A DNA stretch of 8,666 nucleotides from Chlorobium sp. (GTDB lineage: Bacteria; Bacteroidota; Chlorobiia; Chlorobiales; Chlorobiaceae): NCBI GenBank assembly GCA_026193435.1, contig JAPHUN010000311.1, positions 1 to 8,666 of the forward strand, read 5' to 3'. Within the stretch, counting starts at the first letter, position 1. Every line of letters begins with the position of its first letter. The notes under the pieces were generated by a model, which was not told the DNA's origin, made no database searches, and saw only the letters and a list, made by a program, of their open reading frames with translations. This document shows positions 6,281 to 8,666 of the stretch, piece after piece. A program made the translations under genes and the position numbers.

Positions 6281-7261
6281 GTGAAGATTCTTGTTATCGG
6301 TGGAGCGGGATATATCGGCAGCCATGTTGTCAGGGAATTTCTGGATCGTGGCTACAGTGTTACCGTTTTAGATAATCTTTCATCAGGCTCCCGTCTCAAT
6401 CTTTTCGATGAGGCAGCATTCGTACACGGCGATATCATGCTGCCGTTACGACTTCGTGAAGCTATGGCTGAAGGGTTTGACGGATGTGTTCATCTGGCGG
6501 CGCTTAAGGCGGCAGGTGATTCCATGTTCAGGCCGGAAGCGTATGCTGAAATGAATATCGCAGGTACGATAAATATTTTAAATGCAGCTCTTTCTGCAGG
6601 CATTCAGAATATGATTTTTTCGTCCTCTGCAGCGATATTCGGTTCTCCCCGGCATCTTCCCATCGATGAAAAACATCCAAAAAATCCTGAAAACTTTTAC
6701 GGTTTCACCAAGCTTGAGATCGAGAGACTGATGGATTGGTATGACCGGCTGAAAGGCATGAAATACGCGACGATCCGATATTTTAACGCTGCGGGCTATG
6801 ATGTGCAGCAGCGGGTCAAAGGACTTGAAATGAATCCCGAAAATCTTCTGCCGATCGTCATGGAAACGGCGGTGGGAGTGCGCAAGGGAATGAAGATTTT
6901 TGGTGATGATTACCCCACCAGAGACGGGACCTGCATTCGTGACTATGTTCATGTCAATGATCTTGCGACCGCCCATGTTTCGGCATTTGAGCATCTGGTT
7001 GACAACAAAGAGAGCCTATCAGTAAATCTGGGAAGCGAAACAGGCGTTACTGTCCGCGAGATGATACAGCGGGCCAGGGAAATCACCGGGAAGGAGATTC
7101 CCGCTGTGGCGACGGAAAGACGGCCAGGTGATCCTGCTGAACTTGTGGCATCATCCGCAAAGGCCAGAGAGGTGCTTGGATGGGAGGCTCGCCACAGTGA
7201 TCTTGATTCGTTGATCGACTCGACGTGGCAGGCGTATCGTAACCATTTCAGGATATCCTGA
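6281..7261 (+). CDS. galE: UDP-glucose 4-epimerase (GalE)
   Basis: This 326-residue extended short-chain dehydrogenase should interconvert UDP-glucose and UDP-galactose (or the N-acetyl forms) for lipopolysaccharide or exopolysaccharide. The NAD site is GGAGYIGSH (7-15) with Asp31 after the second strand. HLAALKAAGDS (71-81) matches the GalE version of this loop. The catalytic set is SSSAAIFGSP (114-123), Tyr140 and Lys144 (YGFTK). RDGTCIRDYVHVNDLATAH and RRPGDPAEL further on are also characteristic of GalE rather than of dTDP-glucose dehydratases. The start is a GTG; no ATG fits and no Shine-Dalgarno sequence is clear. The stop is only 4 bases before the M23 peptidase gene, so galE appears to lead an operon with envelope genes. 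N-acetyl specificity cannot be judged. Confidence 0.92.
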   Translation: MKILVIGGAGYIGSHVVREFLDRGYSVTVLDNLSSGSRLNLFDEAAFVHGDIMLPLRLREAMAEGFDGCVHLAALKAAGDSMFRPEAYAEMNIAGTINILNAALSAGIQNMIFSSSAAIFGSPRHLPIDEKHPKNPENFYGFTKLEIERLMDWYDRLKGMKYATIRYFNAAGYDVQQRVKGLEMNPENLLPIVMETAVGVRKGMKIFGDDYPTRDGTCIRDYVHVNDLATAHVSAFEHLVDNKESLSVNLGSETGVTVREMIQRAREITGKEIPAVATERRPGDPAELVASSAKAREVLGWEARHSDLDSLIDSTWQAYRNHFRIS

Positions 7262-7265
7262 GTCT

Positions 7266-8063
7266 ATGTCTGCAAAGAGGAATAAGTCTACGGTCTATAC
7301 CCTGAGCCTCGTGTCGGATGGCGGCAGAAGAAGGTCGGTCAAACTTTTGCAGGGCAGGCCGGTGACGTTTCTGCTTGTTCTTGGTGCAGTCGCTGCGCTT
7401 CTTGCCGGTTTGACCGGGCTTATTGTGTTTGGATCTCCATTGGGGGATATGATTCCCGGATGGTCGCTTTCCGTCAATCAGAAAAAACTGGTCGCGCTTC
7501 AGGCTGCCAGGGTGGACAGCCTGATCATCGAGATTGAAAAAATGAGTTCTTTCAGCCAGAAGGTGGAAGGGGTGATGTTTCAGGAAAAGGAGTTGGCGAT
7601 TCAACAGGGTGGGGACGGCGGTGGAAGCGGACAGAGTATATTTTATACGGGTCTGTCACCTGTGCACGCTTCACCCGGAACCGTCAATCCGCCGGGATTT
7701 ACAGGACGGTTGGTGACCGGTTCAGTATCGCAGCGATTCAAGCCAAAAGAGAGTCATTACGGGGTCGATATCGCCACGCCTCTCAATGAACCTGTTGGAG
7801 CGGTGGCTGACGGCGCAGTGATTTTTGCCGACTGGACAGGAAGATTCGGATACTCGGTGATCATAGATCATGGAGAGTACATGACGTTTTACAAGCACTG
7901 CAGCCGACTGTTCAAAAAAGGAGGCGAGCAGGTGAAACTTGGAGAGATTATTGCCCTTGCAGGCAATAGAGGGCGGGAGTCCTCAGGGACCCATCTTCAC
8001 TTTGAAGTCTGGCGCAACGGTATTCCCGTTGACCCGGAAGCGTATCTTAATTTTACAAAGTAA
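7266..8063 (+). CDS. Membrane-anchored M23 peptidase (LytM/murein endopeptidase type)
   Basis: This 265-residue protein has a basic cytoplasmic N-terminus (1-31), one membrane helix at about 33-55, a short periplasmic linker with a Gly-rich patch (115-122), and a C-terminal M23 domain (about 145-262). All zinc and catalytic positions are present: His164 and Asp168 in HYGVD, His211 after the TFYKH motif, and His243/His245 in THLHFE. It should therefore be an active peptidoglycan endopeptidase rather than a degenerate EnvC/NlpD-type activator. The bactofilin gene begins 12 bases after its stop. M23 enzymes paired with bactofilins are known shape modules (Csd1-CcmA in Helicobacter, LmdC-BacA in Hyphomonas), where the filament localises the enzyme. 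The N-terminal tail is the likely contact with bactofilin (inference). Confidence 0.9.
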   Translation: MSAKRNKSTVYTLSLVSDGGRRRSVKLLQGRPVTFLLVLGAVAALLAGLTGLIVFGSPLGDMIPGWSLSVNQKKLVALQAARVDSLIIEIEKMSSFSQKVEGVMFQEKELAIQQGGDGGGSGQSIFYTGLSPVHASPGTVNPPGFTGRLVTGSVSQRFKPKESHYGVDIATPLNEPVGAVADGAVIFADWTGRFGYSVIIDHGEYMTFYKHCSRLFKKGGEQVKLGEIIALAGNRGRESSGTHLHFEVWRNGIPVDPEAYLNFTK

Positions 8064-8075
8064 ACAGCAGTAGAT

Positions 8076-8501
8076 ATGTTCGGTAAAAAAAAGAGCAGAC
8101 GCAGAGGGGGGGCAACCGGCGGGTTGACCTTGCTTATGGAAGGAGCCTCTTTTCAGGGGGATCTTGACACGGAAGGAGACATAAGGGTTGACGGGAAAGT
8201 TTCAGGAAAGATCAGTTGTCGGGCAACGCTTATTATAGGATGTGATGGAACTGTCGAGGGTGAGGTAAATACAGAGAATATGCGGGTTGCCGGAAGATTT
8301 ACCGGTAACGCCGATGTTGCAGGAGAACTGCGGCTTGAATCGACAGCGGCCATAGATGGTGACTTGACTGTTGCTGCTCTCGATGTTGAGGATGGAGCGA
8401 AACTAAACGGAAGAGTGTACATGAAACAGAACGGAGTGTCCGGAGAGCGTATACAGGAAATGGAATCCGAGTCGAAACCAGCCGGGACAATTACCCTGTG
8501 A
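8076..8501 (+). CDS. Bactofilin (polymer-forming cytoskeletal protein)
   Basis: This 141-residue protein is a bactofilin (DUF583/CcmA family), which forms nucleotide-independent filaments on the inner face of the membrane. The start MFGKKKSRRRGG is short and basic, fitting membrane attachment. A central region of about residues 18-117 shows the repeating Gly and small-hydrophobic pattern of a right-handed beta-helix, with segments such as GDIRVDGKVSGKI, GTVEGEV and GELRLESTAAIDGDL. A polar tail of about 25 residues follows. The gene sits between the M23 peptidase and atpZ, with which it overlaps by 4 bases (GTGA), so they are probably translated together. The start codon is followed by a run of eight A (8085-8092), a place where slippage could occur. 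No strong Shine-Dalgarno sequence is seen. Confidence 0.93.
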   Translation: MFGKKKSRRRGGATGGLTLLMEGASFQGDLDTEGDIRVDGKVSGKISCRATLIIGCDGTVEGEVNTENMRVAGRFTGNADVAGELRLESTAAIDGDLTVAALDVEDGAKLNGRVYMKQNGVSGERIQEMESESKPAGTITL

Positions 8502-8666
8502 AGTCTGAAGAAAAGGAAGGATTTACCAATCAATTCGGTCGGTCCGTCAGGGCATTGTCTGATTATCTCGGTATCGGGTTTCAGATATCCATAAGTTTTG
8601 CTTTTTTTGTCCTCGGCGGTTACTGGGCGGACGGGAAGTTGGGGACCTCCCCTTTCCTGTTACTGA
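8498..8666 (+). CDS. atpZ: AtpZ/AtpI-like F0F1 ATP synthase accessory membrane protein (5' part)
   Basis: The reading frame runs from a GTG inside the bactofilin stop (GTGA) to the window edge, giving 56 codons. A charged start is followed by RALSDYLGIGFQIS and a hydrophobic segment leading to GGYWADGKLGTSPFLLL. This is the pattern of the AtpZ family (ATPase_gene1): helix, small loop with an acidic residue and a conserved Gly-Thr-x-Pro, then a second helix. AtpZ with AtpI is implicated in ion supply or assembly of the F0 rotor, and its gene usually precedes atpI, atpB, atpE and atpF. An ATP synthase F0 operon is therefore expected just past the window. The alternative is a bare AtpI-like orphan. 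Confidence 0.78.
   Translation, partial: MKSEEKEGFTNQFGRSVRALSDYLGIGFQISISFAFFVLGGYWADGKLGTSPFLLL

Noticed and set aside
1..8666. tRNA, rRNA, CRISPR array, prophage or defence genes
   Set aside because: Looked for on both strands; no cloverleaf, rRNA core, regularly spaced repeat array or phage-type gene was seen.

Overview
The window comes from a green sulfur bacterium (Chlorobiaceae: Chlorobium, Chlorobaculum or Prosthecochloris type). The strongest evidence is an intact bchU at 4016-5035 on the minus strand. It encodes the bacteriochlorophyllide C-20 methyltransferase of chlorosome pigment synthesis and keeps the two active-site residues known from the Chlorobaculum tepidum enzyme, Tyr246 and His290. 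Base composition looks balanced. The genus cannot be fixed from this sequence alone.

Layout. Positions 1-2327 (plus strand) hold the hydrophobic tail of a possible unidentified upstream gene, then sdhC and sdhA, the membrane anchor and flavoprotein of a succinate dehydrogenase/fumarate reductase. No iron-sulfur subunit follows. Positions 2452-3744 (plus) encode a CoA-transferase of the acetyl-CoA hydrolase/4-hydroxybutyrate CoA-transferase family. Positions 3745-4015 are a gene-free, repeat-rich spacer between convergent genes. It contains a 221-bp candidate MITE-like element with 21-bp imperfect inverted ends, each end also forming a hairpin with an outward T-tract, and an internal REP-like palindrome. 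bchU (minus) follows. Divergent from it is a 72-residue protein built of two copies of one helical repeat (5205-5423). This gene overlaps tail-to-tail with pgeF, a laccase-domain peptidoglycan editing factor on the minus strand (5389-6147).

From 6281 to the window end there is a tightly spaced plus-strand run: galE, a membrane-anchored M23 peptidase, a bactofilin, and the start of atpZ. atpZ is the small membrane gene that commonly precedes F0F1 ATP synthase operons. The M23-bactofilin pair is a known type of cell-shape module.

How the genes fit together. SdhCA and the CoA-transferase could meet at succinate/succinyl-CoA, which in green sulfur bacteria belongs to the reductive TCA cycle; this link is inferred. 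BchU finishes BChl c or e. PgeF, the M23 peptidase and bactofilin act on or around peptidoglycan, and GalE provides UDP-sugars for envelope glycans. I see no tRNA, rRNA, CRISPR array, transposase or prophage gene. The least explained parts are the 3773-3993 element, the duplicated-repeat protein and the missing sdhB.
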